DNA of 64,000 bases from Leptolyngbya sp. FACHB-8 (GTDB lineage Bacteria; Cyanobacteriota; Cyanobacteriia; Elainellales; Elainellaceae): contig NZ_JACJOO010000006.1 in the NCBI RefSeq assembly GCF_014695575.1, positions 210,032 to 274,031 of the forward strand, read 5' to 3'. Below, piece by piece: positions 25,740-35,038 of this stretch. Under the pieces are notes generated by a model that was given only the letters and a program-made list of their open reading frames with translations, was not told the DNA's origin and did not search any database. The translations under genes and the position numbers were made by a program. How positions within the stretch are numbered: the first letter of the stretch is position 1; each line of letters starts with the position of its first letter.

Positions 25740-28112
25740 CTAGGACGAAAAGCCTTCAAATGTGATGAATAATGGGCTTGTCCAAACTTTTGAATCATCA
25801 ACCTGGCGACCTGATAGATAGATAGGGACAAAGCCATGGGGCCGAGATTGTGGCTCCAGAGTAAACTGGCCGCTGACATCGCGGGGCATTGGCTCGTTAC
25901 TCACACGCTCTGCTGCCACAAAGAGTTCTGCACCACCCAATTCCTGGCGCAGGCTCCCTTGTGTCAGCAATTCCTGTCCCGTAAATTCCCAGGTGAATTC
26001 CGGACAGTGGATATAGGGATTTGGCTTCAGCGGGCTACCCACCTTCGTATAGCTGCCAATTTGGAGATGCAGGTGAAAACGCGCGTGGAGCAAATCTGAT
26101 AGTTCTAATTCAATCGCATCGCTATCTCCGTAAGTATCTGAACGGAACTCCAGTTTTAACGGGCTGGCTCGTCTCACATATTCCTCTGGATGCTCCAGCC
26201 CGTAGGCTTGGTAGCTTTGCACAAGAGTATTGGAGTACTCTAAGACACCGTGCCATTCTGCCCAACGATAGCGGTCTTTAATCCGCGCACCGCCCCAGCG
26301 AAGCCGAATGCGGTTGGGCGAGTAGCCTGACTCTGCTTGAAGATTTCGGCTCCACAGCAAGCCTGTATCGGTATACGCGGCGATTTCATCCCAACCGCTA
26401 CTGCCTAGAAATCGATACTGAATGTCGACAGAACCGGATGCTGTAAACTCATCCCCTTGAATATGGGAACCAGACCAGAGCAACCCAACCAGGCGATCGC
26501 CCGTCGTCGCCCAGGTATGTCGGGAACGTAGGGCCTGATTGACGGCAGATTTTGTCAGAGATGGAGCAATCACCCCCGTTAGTCCTCCGTTCACACCAAA
26601 CACAGCCGTACCAGGCACACCGCCCCCACATCGTCCTCGATGTTCATCCCCGTTGGCAGACACCCCAACCTTATAACCCCGACGAATCGCATCTTGATAA
26701 AACCAGGGGAAATGCCCCCATGCAGAACCAATCTCAATCAACCTTTCTAAACGGGGATGATGCCAGTCCAGAATGGCGCGACGTCCGCCCACGTGGGGAA
26801 TGAGCAAATGTTGGTCGGGATCATGAATATAAGCTGCAAATAACCGATCCACAGGCCAGGCACCGGGGACTAACTCCTGCCCTTTCATATCCTCATTCCA
26901 CTCAAACGATCGCACCTGCCTCCCCTGCTCATCGTGAGGGAATTTCACATCATTGCCCAGGAAGATGACGTTGCGATCGCCCCCCGCCGCTGAATTTCCG
27001 CACCACTCTGTGCCGGGATAGCAGAGAAATTGGCCTTCCTCGGTAATCTCCCGGCATTGTTTAACATCATCCTGCCAGCGTTCCTTTGTGATGTTAAAGT
27101 CATTCGCGGTGTAACCCAGAATGTCTAATCCCGCAACATCTCGGCCGTAGGCAAAGTTGTATTCTGTACTATTGGTTCCAACCGTGTTGTTGGAATGCAC
27201 ATGCAGATCCGCAAAAAACGCCCGTGGGTAATCCAGATCAGGTTCGACAGTGACGGGTGTGAGATGGCTTTGCAAATCACTTCCCACCAGGGTTGCCTGG
27301 AATAATGTTTCTGCGATCGTGTCCAGAGTTAGGTCTGTTTTGGTCACGGCCCATCCCTGTTCGGGTAGGGTAAGCGATCGCTCAACAACCGCTCCAGAAG
27401 CGCTCTTTTGGGCTAACTTCAGAGTTTGGCCCAGGTTCCAGCAGGTATTGCCCCAACGGTCTTCGGCTCGAATTCTCAAGGGGAAAGATGTTCCCGCCTT
27501 CACCAAGCGAGGGCTAACAATCGTCAGTTTCTCAGGCGCACCCGGAACAATATCCAGCACTACATCTCCGGGAATGGCGGCAAAGCGAGACGTGCCAACG
27601 GGGTCAATGTAAGCCCGAAATCGGAACCCCTCTTCCACAAAGGTTTGGATGCGAGTTCCTGGGCCTCCAGCACGGCGATCGCCTAGACGAATGAGAATGC
27701 GATCGCCCGGTTTTAGATAACCATCGACAATATCGACAATGATCGCCTTCTGGAAAGGACGTTCATGCCCCTTCTGGTCAAAACGAACCTTGAGGGACTG
27801 TACCGTTGCTGGGCTTTCCCCGGGCAGAGTGGGCCGTGCCTGATACTCTGCCGATAAATAGTTGGCCGCCGCTGGGTCTTCTGTTTGAAACAACCCCCAG
27901 TCGGAATAGAACTTGAAGGTCACTTTAATCCAGGCACCATCGGCAATACCAGAAGCGCCAACTTCATAGTCAAGGAGAATTTCTTGCCAGCTCCCCGCTT
28001 CAAGGGTGTGAGCAGAACAGCGCAACTGCCCCAGAAAAGGGAGTGTGCTGACGTACTCCAAATATCCCTGGGGGTGAGCATAGTCTCCCAGGCAGTTTAG
28101 GGTTTCGTCCAC
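25740..28112 (-). CDS. DUF3604 / PHP-type metallohydrolase-like protein
   Basis: A 790-residue protein. An N-terminal beta-rich, immunoglobulin-like half (about 1-295) precedes the PHP-like core beginning FADLHVHSN (near 302), followed by GYTANDFNITKE, YPGTEWCGNSAAGGDRNVIF, LIPHVGGRRAIL and GVSANGDEHRGR, which supply the His and Asp residues for a metal cluster. The C-terminal region (about 560-790) is again beta-rich. No signal peptide is evident. DUF3604 members are presumed hydrolases of unknown substrate. It starts at GTG 28112 with GAGGAT about 10 nt upstream, 21 bp after cysW, so it appears to be the last gene of the sulfate-transport operon, where an ATPase gene might be expected. Confidence 0.82.
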   Translation of the reverse strand: MDETLNCLGDYAHPQGYLEYVSTLPFLGQLRCSAHTLEAGSWQEILLDYEVGASGIADGAWIKVTFKFYSDWGLFQTEDPAAANYLSAEYQARPTLPGESPATVQSLKVRFDQKGHERPFQKAIIVDIVDGYLKPGDRILIRLGDRRAGGPGTRIQTFVEEGFRFRAYIDPVGTSRFAAIPGDVVLDIVPGAPEKLTIVSPRLVKAGTSFPLRIRAEDRWGNTCWNLGQTLKLAQKSASGAVVERSLTLPEQGWAVTKTDLTLDTIAETLFQATLVGSDLQSHLTPVTVEPDLDYPRAFFADLHVHSNNTVGTNSTEYNFAYGRDVAGLDILGYTANDFNITKERWQDDVKQCREITEEGQFLCYPGTEWCGNSAAGGDRNVIFLGNDVKFPHDEQGRQVRSFEWNEDMKGQELVPGAWPVDRLFAAYIHDPDQHLLIPHVGGRRAILDWHHPRLERLIEIGSAWGHFPWFYQDAIRRGYKVGVSANGDEHRGRCGGGVPGTAVFGVNGGLTGVIAPSLTKSAVNQALRSRHTWATTGDRLVGLLWSGSHIQGDEFTASGSVDIQYRFLGSSGWDEIAAYTDTGLLWSRNLQAESGYSPNRIRLRWGGARIKDRYRWAEWHGVLEYSNTLVQSYQAYGLEHPEEYVRRASPLKLEFRSDTYGDSDAIELELSDLLHARFHLHLQIGSYTKVGSPLKPNPYIHCPEFTWEFTGQELLTQGSLRQELGGAELFVAAERVSNEPMPRDVSGQFTLEPQSRPHGFVPIYLSGRQVDDSKVWTSPLFITFEGFSS

Positions 28113-28133
28113 AGTATTGATCCTCAGGTGAGA

Positions 28134-29000
28134 TTAGTGTTTGGATGACGTTTTTACTTTGTCAGTCATCCGTAAGAGTTCTTGAACAAAAAGGGTCAGC
28201 AATGCCAGAAGTGCAAGCAGCGAAGCACAGGCAAAGGCCGCAACCGTTTGATACTCGGTATAAACCTGTTCAATGTGTAGTGTGAGCGTATTGGTTTCCC
28301 CAATTAACTTCCCGGAGATAACAGAAACCGCTCCAAATTCCCCGATCGCCCGAGACGTACAGAGAATGACTCCATAAAACACAGCCCAACGGATCGAAGG
28401 AAAGGTAACACGCCAAAAGGTCTGCCAGGCATTGGCTCCCAGGGTTTGCGCGGCTTCTTCCGCTTCTATACCCATGGCTTGAAAAACAGGTAACACTTCC
28501 CGCGCCACAAAAGGTAACGTCACAAATAACGTTGTGAGTATCATCCCAGGTAACGCAAAAATTACTTTTAGGTTGATAGCTTCAACCCAGCTTCCAAAAA
28601 GACCAACTGTAGGGCTGTAAAGCAGGATAAACATTAACCCCACGACCACTGGTGAAATGGCAAGGGGTAGATCCAGCAATCCAATCAACAACACCTTTCC
28701 TGGGAATGGGTAGCGTGCCAGAATCCAGGCGATCGCAATCCCAAAAAAGGTGTTGATGGGAACTGAGGCAAGCGCAATAGTTAGTGTGAGGGCGATCGCA
28801 TGTTGTGCCTCAGGCGTTGTAATACCTTGCCAATAAGCTGTCACACCACTGGCAAAGGCCTGATAAAACACCGTTAGCAGGGGAAAGAGAACGACGATGG
28901 CTAAAAAAGACAATCCCAAGCTAATCAGCAGGTAACGCCCCCAGGGAATCTGGGGTAAGCGCAGAGTGATCTGCCTGGTTTGCGACAACTTAATGGTCAT
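28134..29000 (-). CDS. cysW: Sulfate ABC transporter permease CysW
   Basis: A 288-residue inner-membrane permease with about six transmembrane segments and the EAA loop (EAAQTLGANAWQTFWRVTFP) that docks the ATPase. With CysT it forms the sulfate/thiosulfate channel. Start ATG 29000 overlaps the cysT stop by 11 nt, indicating translational coupling; a longer in-frame extension to 29099 lies within cysT and is not expected. The order sbpA-cysT-cysW matches other cyanobacteria. No cysA ATPase gene follows. Confidence 0.92.
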   Translation of the reverse strand: MTIKLSQTRQITLRLPQIPWGRYLLISLGLSFLAIVVLFPLLTVFYQAFASGVTAYWQGITTPEAQHAIALTLTIALASVPINTFFGIAIAWILARYPFPGKVLLIGLLDLPLAISPVVVGLMFILLYSPTVGLFGSWVEAINLKVIFALPGMILTTLFVTLPFVAREVLPVFQAMGIEAEEAAQTLGANAWQTFWRVTFPSIRWAVFYGVILCTSRAIGEFGAVSVISGKLIGETNTLTLHIEQVYTEYQTVAAFACASLLALLALLTLFVQELLRMTDKVKTSSKH

Positions 29001-29859
29001 ATCGTCGAGTCCACCATTGCAGCAGATTTGTACAGACCAGAATGACGAGTGAAACAAGCAGCAGCACAATGGCAATGCCCGTTGCTCCACTGTAGTCATA
29101 CTCCTCTAAACGACGATAGATATAAACTGAACTGATCATCGTTTCGTAAGGAATATTGCCCGAAATTAATACAACGACTCCATACTCACCAACTCCCCGC
29201 GCAAAGGCCAGCGTAAAGCCTGTGAGAATTGCCGGAAGCAATTGGGGGAAGATGACCCGGCAGAAAACTTGGCGATCGCTGGCTCCTAACGTATGGGCGG
29301 CCTCCTCCACTTCGGGCTCAATGTCCATCAGAACGGGCTGTACAGTCCGTACCACAAAAGGTAGCGTCACGAAAACCTTAGCAAACACCACCCCTATGAC
29401 AGATGAGGTCAAATTAATGGGTTGAACCCCTAATTGTTGCAGCCCATCCCCCAGAGCTGTTCCCGGATTCAGGTATTGCCCCAATATGCCATCTGGCCCA
29501 TACAGAGAGAGCAGCGCAATTCCCGCCACTACCGCAGGCATGGCAAAGGGCAAATCAATCAACCCATCCGCAAACCGTTTACCCGGAAACTCATAGCGCA
29601 CCAGAATCCAGGCAAGAATGACCCCAAACACGCTGTTGATCAGGGCAGCGAGAATAGCTGCTGAGAAAGATAACGTGTAGGCATCGATAGCAACGGGGGC
29701 CGTAATGACTTGCCACAACTCCTGCCAGGGACGCTTAGACGCTTGTAGAAAAATAACGCCTAACGGTAATAGCAGAATAAAGCTGAGGTAAGTGAGTACC
29801 AGCCCCGAAAATAATGCTCGACCTGCAATTTTGGGTGCAGATGTTGTGCGCATCATCAT
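28990..29859 (-). CDS. cysT: Sulfate ABC transporter permease CysT
   Basis: A 289-residue inner-membrane permease, paired with CysW. Hydrophobic segments at about 15-40, 68-90, 105-130, 140-165, 215-235 and 260-285; EAA loop EAAHTLGASDRQVFCRVIFP near 205. It starts at ATG 29859 (MMMRTTSAP), the first of three consecutive ATGs, one base after the sbpA stop; a longer frame to 29952 overlaps sbpA and is rejected. It ends ...RRYDH, overlapping cysW. Confidence 0.92.
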   Translation of the reverse strand: MMMRTTSAPKIAGRALFSGLVLTYLSFILLLPLGVIFLQASKRPWQELWQVITAPVAIDAYTLSFSAAILAALINSVFGVILAWILVRYEFPGKRFADGLIDLPFAMPAVVAGIALLSLYGPDGILGQYLNPGTALGDGLQQLGVQPINLTSSVIGVVFAKVFVTLPFVVRTVQPVLMDIEPEVEEAAHTLGASDRQVFCRVIFPQLLPAILTGFTLAFARGVGEYGVVVLISGNIPYETMISSVYIYRRLEEYDYSGATGIAIVLLLVSLVILVCTNLLQWWTRRYDH

Positions 29860-29860
29860 G

Positions 29861-30925
29861 TTACGGTTTGTTGGCGGCTTGAGCGGCGTCAAACAATCCC
29901 CCATCAGCAAACAATTTTGCGTTGACGGCTGACCATCCACCAAAGTCTGCAACAGTGTAGAGCTTATCTACTGGCTTATATTGACTAGACTTTGTCGCAG
30001 CAGCCTGCGAATCGATGGGGCGGTAGCCAGCCTGGGCAAAGATTTCTTGCCCTTTTGGGCTGAATAAGAACTGGGTAAAGGCCTCCGCAACTTCCCGAGT
30101 GCCGTTCTTATCAACCACTTTGTCGATAATAGTTACGGGGAAATCAACCTGAATATTCTGGGTTGGAACAACATAGGGATAATCATCTGGAATAGCATCA
30201 TTTGTGAAAATGATTTCGTTTTCAAAAGTGACTAGAACATCACCAATCTGGTTCTTCACAAATGCGTCAGTGGCTTCCCGCCCACTGCTTACGAGTGTTT
30301 TGATATTCTTTGCGAAGCCAGCTAAATATTCGTTTGCAGCGGCTTCACCTTCTGCCTTTTCTACGGCACCGTAGCCCGCTAAAATTCCCCACCGGGCATT
30401 TCCGGATGTTTGAGGATTAATCGCTACAATCGATACGCCATCTTTAGCCAGGTCTTTCCAGCTGTTGATCTGCTTTGGATTACCAGGGCGTGTAACCAGG
30501 ACCATGACCGTGCTGGCAGGAGAAGCCTGATTGGGTAAGCGCTTGCTCCAATCGGCTGAAACAAACCCTTTTTCAACCAGTGGGTCAACGTTACTCTGAA
30601 TGTTCTGGGCGAGAATGTCAGCTTCTAACCCCCCTAAAACAGCACGGGTTTGAGCTCCCGAAGCTCCGTAAGATTCCTTGAATGTTACCTTTTGACCCGT
30701 TTTCTCTTGCCACTCCGTCTGAAATGCTGGAATGATCTTCGAGTAGAGCGGTTTTGCTACTCCATAGGACACCAGTGTTAACTCAACAGCGGCCGGCGCA
30801 CCCGTAGTCTGGGGCTCAGATGATGTATTTTGTTCGGCCTGTTCAGACTGCTGAGATTGTGTACAAGCAGTCACTAAAAGACCTGCTGTAAACAGTGAAG
30901 CATACAGCACAGAGCGCCTTTTCAT
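29861..30925 (-). CDS. sbpA: Sulfate-binding lipoprotein
   Basis: A 354-residue periplasmic solute-binding protein. The N-terminus MKRRSVLYASLFTAG is a signal peptide ending in the lipobox LVTAC, so the mature protein is lipid-anchored. The family motifs ELTLVSYGVAKPLYSKIIPAF, SYGASGAQTRAVLGGLEADI and NPQTSGNARWGILAGYGA place it in the sulfate/thiosulfate-binding (Sbp/CysP) family. ATG 30925 is chosen for its AGGA site 9 nt upstream and the signal peptide; in-frame starts up to 30994 are longer. It is the first gene of sbpA-cysT-cysW-DUF3604. Expression is expected under sulfur limitation (family knowledge). Confidence 0.93.
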   Translation of the reverse strand: MKRRSVLYASLFTAGLLVTACTQSQQSEQAEQNTSSEPQTTGAPAAVELTLVSYGVAKPLYSKIIPAFQTEWQEKTGQKVTFKESYGASGAQTRAVLGGLEADILAQNIQSNVDPLVEKGFVSADWSKRLPNQASPASTVMVLVTRPGNPKQINSWKDLAKDGVSIVAINPQTSGNARWGILAGYGAVEKAEGEAAANEYLAGFAKNIKTLVSSGREATDAFVKNQIGDVLVTFENEIIFTNDAIPDDYPYVVPTQNIQVDFPVTIIDKVVDKNGTREVAEAFTQFLFSPKGQEIFAQAGYRPIDSQAAATKSSQYKPVDKLYTVADFGGWSAVNAKLFADGGLFDAAQAANKP

Positions 30926-31188
30926 AATGATCCTGTCGATGAAGAAAGTTTTAGAGGTTCTCATGTGTATCACATTTAAACCTGCTTGAAACAAGATACA
31001 CCGAAAACCCTACCGACAAACGTGTGTTTTGAAATATTTTAAGGTTATTGGGCGTGTGGCTGCTGTATCTGAAACTTCCCGAAAGATGAAAAATCACGAG
31101 GGCCAGGAGAAGGTGGCACTCGAAAACTCTCCCCTTTTTTAAGTAGAAATTTGGGGAGAAGTTTCAAATTGTTTGTGACAAAGAGTTG

Positions 31189-31220
31189 CTGAAAAGCTCT
31201 TCACGAAGGGCTTTTTTCAG
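31189..31220 (+). terminator. Terminator-like hairpin with T-run
   Basis: CTGAAAAGCTC (31189-31199) pairs with GGGCTTTTTTCAG (31208-31220), with a small bulge and one wobble; the right arm itself supplies the T-run. No rightward gene lies immediately upstream, so it may mark a lost gene. Confidence 0.5.
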
Positions 31221-31701
31221 AAAGCTAGGCTTTCGACTTCTTCAATTGTTAGCCAAATTACATCTGTAGCTCGCATGGAGTATGGCACGGATGGAATTCG
31301 ATTTCAAGTGTTTTGGCAAAAAATGGCGGGTTTTATGAGGTAATGCTGACTTAGACTTAATTTGTCGTCAGATAAAAGAGTAAAACTGGTTAATATAAAG
31401 CGTGGAAGGCGATCGCGCCAATTCACGATGCTTGGATCGAGATAAATCTAAAAAGAACCTTAAGCGGTACGATTAATGAGTTCGCTCGGTTTAAACTTTT
31501 ACTTATATCAAACGGGGCGAGTTCTATAAAAGCCCTGACTATAAGCCGGCCTGTGTTCGGTCTAATGCCTGCCAACTTTTTGAGGCAGGCATTTTGCCGT
31601 TGTGAACGTGTCCTCAACTGCGGTCCGTGTTGGTGTTTTAATCTGTGGATAGGGTGTGGTGCCTGCTCCTATATCGTCTCTTCCAAATCTTGGTAGAAGG
31701 T

Positions 31702-31930
31702 TTAACGACAATACCAGCGGACGTTGAACCTGCTGTTTTTGCGACGTTGCCTCAATTCGAATAGCTTGGCTAAGTTCGCTTCTTGCTGGGCTAGCTGAGC
31801 GCGAGTCTGCGTTAACTGACCCTGAAGGTTAGAGTCATCCATGTAAGCAACAATTTGGCATTGCTGCACGCGATCGCCCTCCTTCACCAACAACTGTTTC
31901 AAATACCCCAATGTCTTCGGGCTTCCGGAT
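31702..31930 (-). pseudogene. HlyD-family membrane-fusion protein remnant
   Basis: Leftward frame reads GYLKQLLVKEGDRVQQCQIV, AYMDDSNLQGQLTQTRAQLA and QQEANLAKL. This is the lipoyl-like domain followed by the start of the coiled coil of DevB/HlyD periplasmic adaptors. Just upstream, TIIRKPEDIGVFET suggests more coding remains in another frame. The rest of the roughly 400-residue adaptor, and the DevC/DevA partners, are missing. Confidence 0.7.
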
Positions 31931-32467
31931 AATCGTTTCGGGGGGCCAGTAACCGCGAGATTGCTGAATCCCTTTTCATCTCAGAACGAACCTTAAAAAC
32001 CATATCACGCATATCTTGAGCCCGTTGAATGTGCGCGATCGCCCCCAAGCCGCCATGTTTGCCAGCACCTTTCTGCCGCTACTGGGTAACAGTTAGAGAA
32101 CTCAATCCCAATCCTTTGTGGGTCCAGTGAATTAGCAGCGGGAGGGTAAGAGGGGGCGCGATCGCTATGCTCTTCGTCTACTTTCCGGTTGTTTGAGGTG
32201 TAGAGCGGGGTTTTGCACTTTTGCCTTTGACATCGTGCTCAATGACAATTTGTTCCACCCTCCAACCGCTACTGTTGAGGAGCACAGTCATTCTCGTGGG
32301 CGAGTTAACCAGGTACTTCTGCGGCTCAACTCAGTTCTCGTAAGGCGGTGTCTTCTGCAAGGGTTAACTCGACTTGCAACGGAGCAGGCATTTTATGGCA
32401 GGGGTGATTAATGCTCTAACTATTTTATATCTTTCTATGACGACCTACTTACTAAGATTAGGTACAG

Positions 32468-32599
32468 CAGCAATTCTCAGCATGGGCATCAAAGCCAAGA
32501 GTTCACGCCCGTAGGGCGTGAACTCTTGGCTTTGATGCCCGAAAACCGCGCGCCAAAGGCGCGCGGTTTTCGGGCCTGATTTCAAAATGAGAATTGCTG
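32468..32599. repeat. TIR-bounded double-hairpin element, family B, copy 2
   Basis: 132 bp, same length and orientation as 15893-16024. Terminal inverted repeats CAGCAATTCTCA and TGAGAATTGCTG are perfect here. Hairpin 1: 27-bp arms 32484-32510/32514-32540, loop GTA (TAC in copy 1, i.e. its reverse complement). Hairpin 2: arms 32537-32554/32558-32575, where GAAAACC/GGTTTTC replaces GAAGACC/GGTCTTC of copy 1. Confidence 0.95.
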
Positions 32600-32647
32600 T
32601 ACTTAATCTGATGGAAAACGCTGTAGTTTTCAGAGATTTGATAGAAG

Positions 32648-33880
32648 CTAAAGCAATCTGGATCTCGATATTAAGACCTTCAAGGCATCTGCCAATCTCT
32701 CATAATGCTCAAAAGAATTATAGATTTGAGCAGAAATTCTTAAGAGCTTTTGGGATGGTTCTGGCCAGTCCATTATAGGAACTTCGATGTGGAATTCTCT
32801 AAATAATATCTCTTGCAAAGAAATAGTCTTTTCATTAAAAGCATAAGTATCTGCTAGTTTTGAAGGTAGGGGTATTGAGGCCATTGACCCAATTAACGTG
32901 TCTGGAGTTGGTACGGGTATTTCTAAAAAACGACATAGCATTTCTCTGACCTTTAAAGCCAAAGAATGGTTTTTTTGCATTAATTCTGCCCATCCTCCGG
33001 GCAGTAAGGAGCCCATAAACTTAATAGCTTCTGGCACACATAAATATGCAGTTGGATCATGAGTGCCAAGCCAATCAAACTCTAGACGAAAACGAGATCG
33101 ATCTGTTCTGGGTGAATTAGCACCATGGCTAATAGATAGAGGACGCATGATTGTTTGTCTATCAGGTGCGATATAAAGGAATGCTGCACCCTTAGGTGCA
33201 CACATCCATTTGTGACAATTTCCTGTGTAGTAAGTAGGCTTAATTTCATCAAGTTTTAACGGTAGAAGACCTGGAGCGTGAGCGCCATCGATCAAGCTGT
33301 CTATACCCCGTTGTGATAACTCGGCCACAAGTTGCTGAACTGGAAAAATTAATCCGGTCTGACTTGTTACATGATCCATCAATACCAAGCGAGTCTTCTT
33401 AGAAATTTTTTCCAAGATGGGTTGGATGATCTGATCACTTGACTCTAAGGGAAATGGAATATCGGCAACGATTAGGTTTACTCCCGATTGACTAGCAATA
33501 AAATCAGCAACATTGCGGCAAGCATTATATTCATGGTTTGTCAGCAATAGCTCATCACCGGCCTGAAATTTGATAGAACGCAAAACAGTATTGACCCCTG
33601 CTGTTGCATTGGGAACAAACGTCAAATTATCAGGAAGAGTACCGACAAAAGAAGCAAGCTCGCTGACTGCATTATCTAGTAGCCCCTCTAAATCATGGGC
33701 AAAAAACTTGACCGGCTCAGCTTCTAAACGCTGACGAATCTCAGTTTGTAAATTAAGAACAGGAATTGGACAAGCTCCAAATGAACCATGATTTAAATAA
33801 ACGATTTCTGGATCTAGCAACCAATGTTTAGAATACTGGCTAACATCATTTAAAAGATGATTACTAGCAATCTTTTTCAT
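32648..33880 (-). CDS. Class V aminotransferase, isopenicillin-N-epimerase-like
   Basis: A 410-residue PLP enzyme. The N-terminal VYLNHGSFGACPIPVL and FVPNATAGVNTVLRS are hallmarks of the isopenicillin N epimerase/cysteine desulfurase-like group. SLIDGAHAPGLLPL holds the PLP-pyridine Asp-x-His, and GNCHKWMCAPKGAAFLY the Schiff-base Lys. Substrate is unclear: related proteins epimerise or desulfurate amino acids or peptides. It starts at ATG 33880. It is not adjacent to the NRPS (7 kb away), so a link to peptide tailoring is only a possibility. Confidence 0.87.
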   Translation of the reverse strand: MKKIASNHLLNDVSQYSKHWLLDPEIVYLNHGSFGACPIPVLNLQTEIRQRLEAEPVKFFAHDLEGLLDNAVSELASFVGTLPDNLTFVPNATAGVNTVLRSIKFQAGDELLLTNHEYNACRNVADFIASQSGVNLIVADIPFPLESSDQIIQPILEKISKKTRLVLMDHVTSQTGLIFPVQQLVAELSQRGIDSLIDGAHAPGLLPLKLDEIKPTYYTGNCHKWMCAPKGAAFLYIAPDRQTIMRPLSISHGANSPRTDRSRFRLEFDWLGTHDPTAYLCVPEAIKFMGSLLPGGWAELMQKNHSLALKVREMLCRFLEIPVPTPDTLIGSMASIPLPSKLADTYAFNEKTISLQEILFREFHIEVPIMDWPEPSQKLLRISAQIYNSFEHYERLADALKVLISRSRLL

Positions 33881-34060
33881 GGTATGAAAGTCTCGTAAAA
33901 ATATTTCTCAAGAATAATGGCTTTCTTGCGAATGAGCCACGATAACAATTCCAAATGTTTTTGAAAAATAGATGGGTACAGGCTACTTCTCAAAAACATT
34001 CTACAAATTATACAGGAATACAATAGTGCCCTTGGTGAATTAACATTTAAAGCAAACTAA

Positions 34061-34876
34061 TTAGGGTTGGCCAACAAACCAGTCAATCAACTTGCGTGCA
34101 ATACTAATGCTAGGCGGAATGATGGGAAGGTTGTATTTATGAAACCACGCAGCCACTTCTAGCTCCTGAGGGTCAATCTCAATTTCCCCATTTTCATACT
34201 CTGCGGTAAAGCCAACCATCAATGAATTGGGAAAGGGCCAGGGCTGTGAACCAAAATAGCACAGGTTCTTGATGGTAATCCCAACTTCTTCGTGCACTTC
34301 CCGCTTGATCGTGTCTTCCAAAGATTCTCCAGGTTCAACAAACCCAGCCACTAATCCATACATGCCTGCTGGAAAGTGAGGGGCGCGCGCTAATAAAAGT
34401 TCTTCCCCCCTGGCAATGAGCACGATCACCGCTGGCGACAGGCGCGGATAGTTGACTAACCCACAGTTGGGACAACGCTTGGCACGTTCGTCAGGCAGTT
34501 GAGTCATGCGAGCTGCACAATGCCCGCAAAACTGATGTGTTCGATCCCACTCTACAATCTGTACCGCACGACCACTCAGCGCAAATAGGTCATCATCGAG
34601 TATCCCAGACAACTCCCGCAATCCTTTCAGGATCATACCCTCAGGAATCTGGGCTTCCATGGGCAACTCCGCTGAATAACAGGGTTGGTTATCCAATGTA
34701 CCGAGAAACTGAATGCGAACAGGTTCTAGTCCAATATCTGCCAGACTCATCAGGGAAGGAATGGGCTCCTGCCGCTGGCTTTGAACCAATAGCTTGCTAC
34801 CACTAAACGCAAACCACCAACTGGGTTCAGTCTGCTCACTGGGAGGAGTAATACCTGGAGTGAAAATTCGAATCAT
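34061..34876 (-). CDS. nudC: NADH/NAD-capped RNA pyrophosphatase
   Basis: A 271-residue Nudix hydrolase. It has an N-terminal NUDIX-like domain (about 1-100), a four-Cys zinc ribbon (CGHC near 118-121 and CPNC near 135-138), and the catalytic Nudix box GFVEPGESLEDTIKREVHEE near 175-195. The downstream SQPWPFPNSLM is the NudC signature. NudC cleaves NAD(H) and removes NAD caps from RNA. ATG 34876 (MIRIFTPG) is chosen; an extension to 34936 has no homology-like sequence. It is a single gene, divergent from the barstar-like gene. Confidence 0.93.
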   Translation of the reverse strand: MIRIFTPGITPPSEQTEPSWWFAFSGSKLLVQSQRQEPIPSLMSLADIGLEPVRIQFLGTLDNQPCYSAELPMEAQIPEGMILKGLRELSGILDDDLFALSGRAVQIVEWDRTHQFCGHCAARMTQLPDERAKRCPNCGLVNYPRLSPAVIVLIARGEELLLARAPHFPAGMYGLVAGFVEPGESLEDTIKREVHEEVGITIKNLCYFGSQPWPFPNSLMVGFTAEYENGEIEIDPQELEVAAWFHKYNLPIIPPSISIARKLIDWFVGQP

Positions 34877-35038
34877 AGTGGCGATAGTGCACAGTAGGTT
34901 AAAATTCAAACAATGAAGTATCCAGCTAACCTTCACTCAGATGACGCCAAGTCACTTCCATCATCAATTTAGGCATGGTTAGCAGACAATTAATAACTGT
35001 ACTCTGGAAAATGATCTCATCGCCTTTCTGGAGAACTC

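Larger units (their letters stand above)
30926..32647. other. 1.7-kb gene graveyard with a mobile-like element
   Basis: No intact gene is visible. The region holds the presumed sbpA promoter, a terminator-like hairpin at 31189, an HlyD-family relic at 31702, scattered short frames without family resemblance (31960-32440) and family B copy 2 at 32468. Base use is mixed, and HIP1 sites persist, so it is decayed native DNA rather than a foreign insert. Confidence 0.7.
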
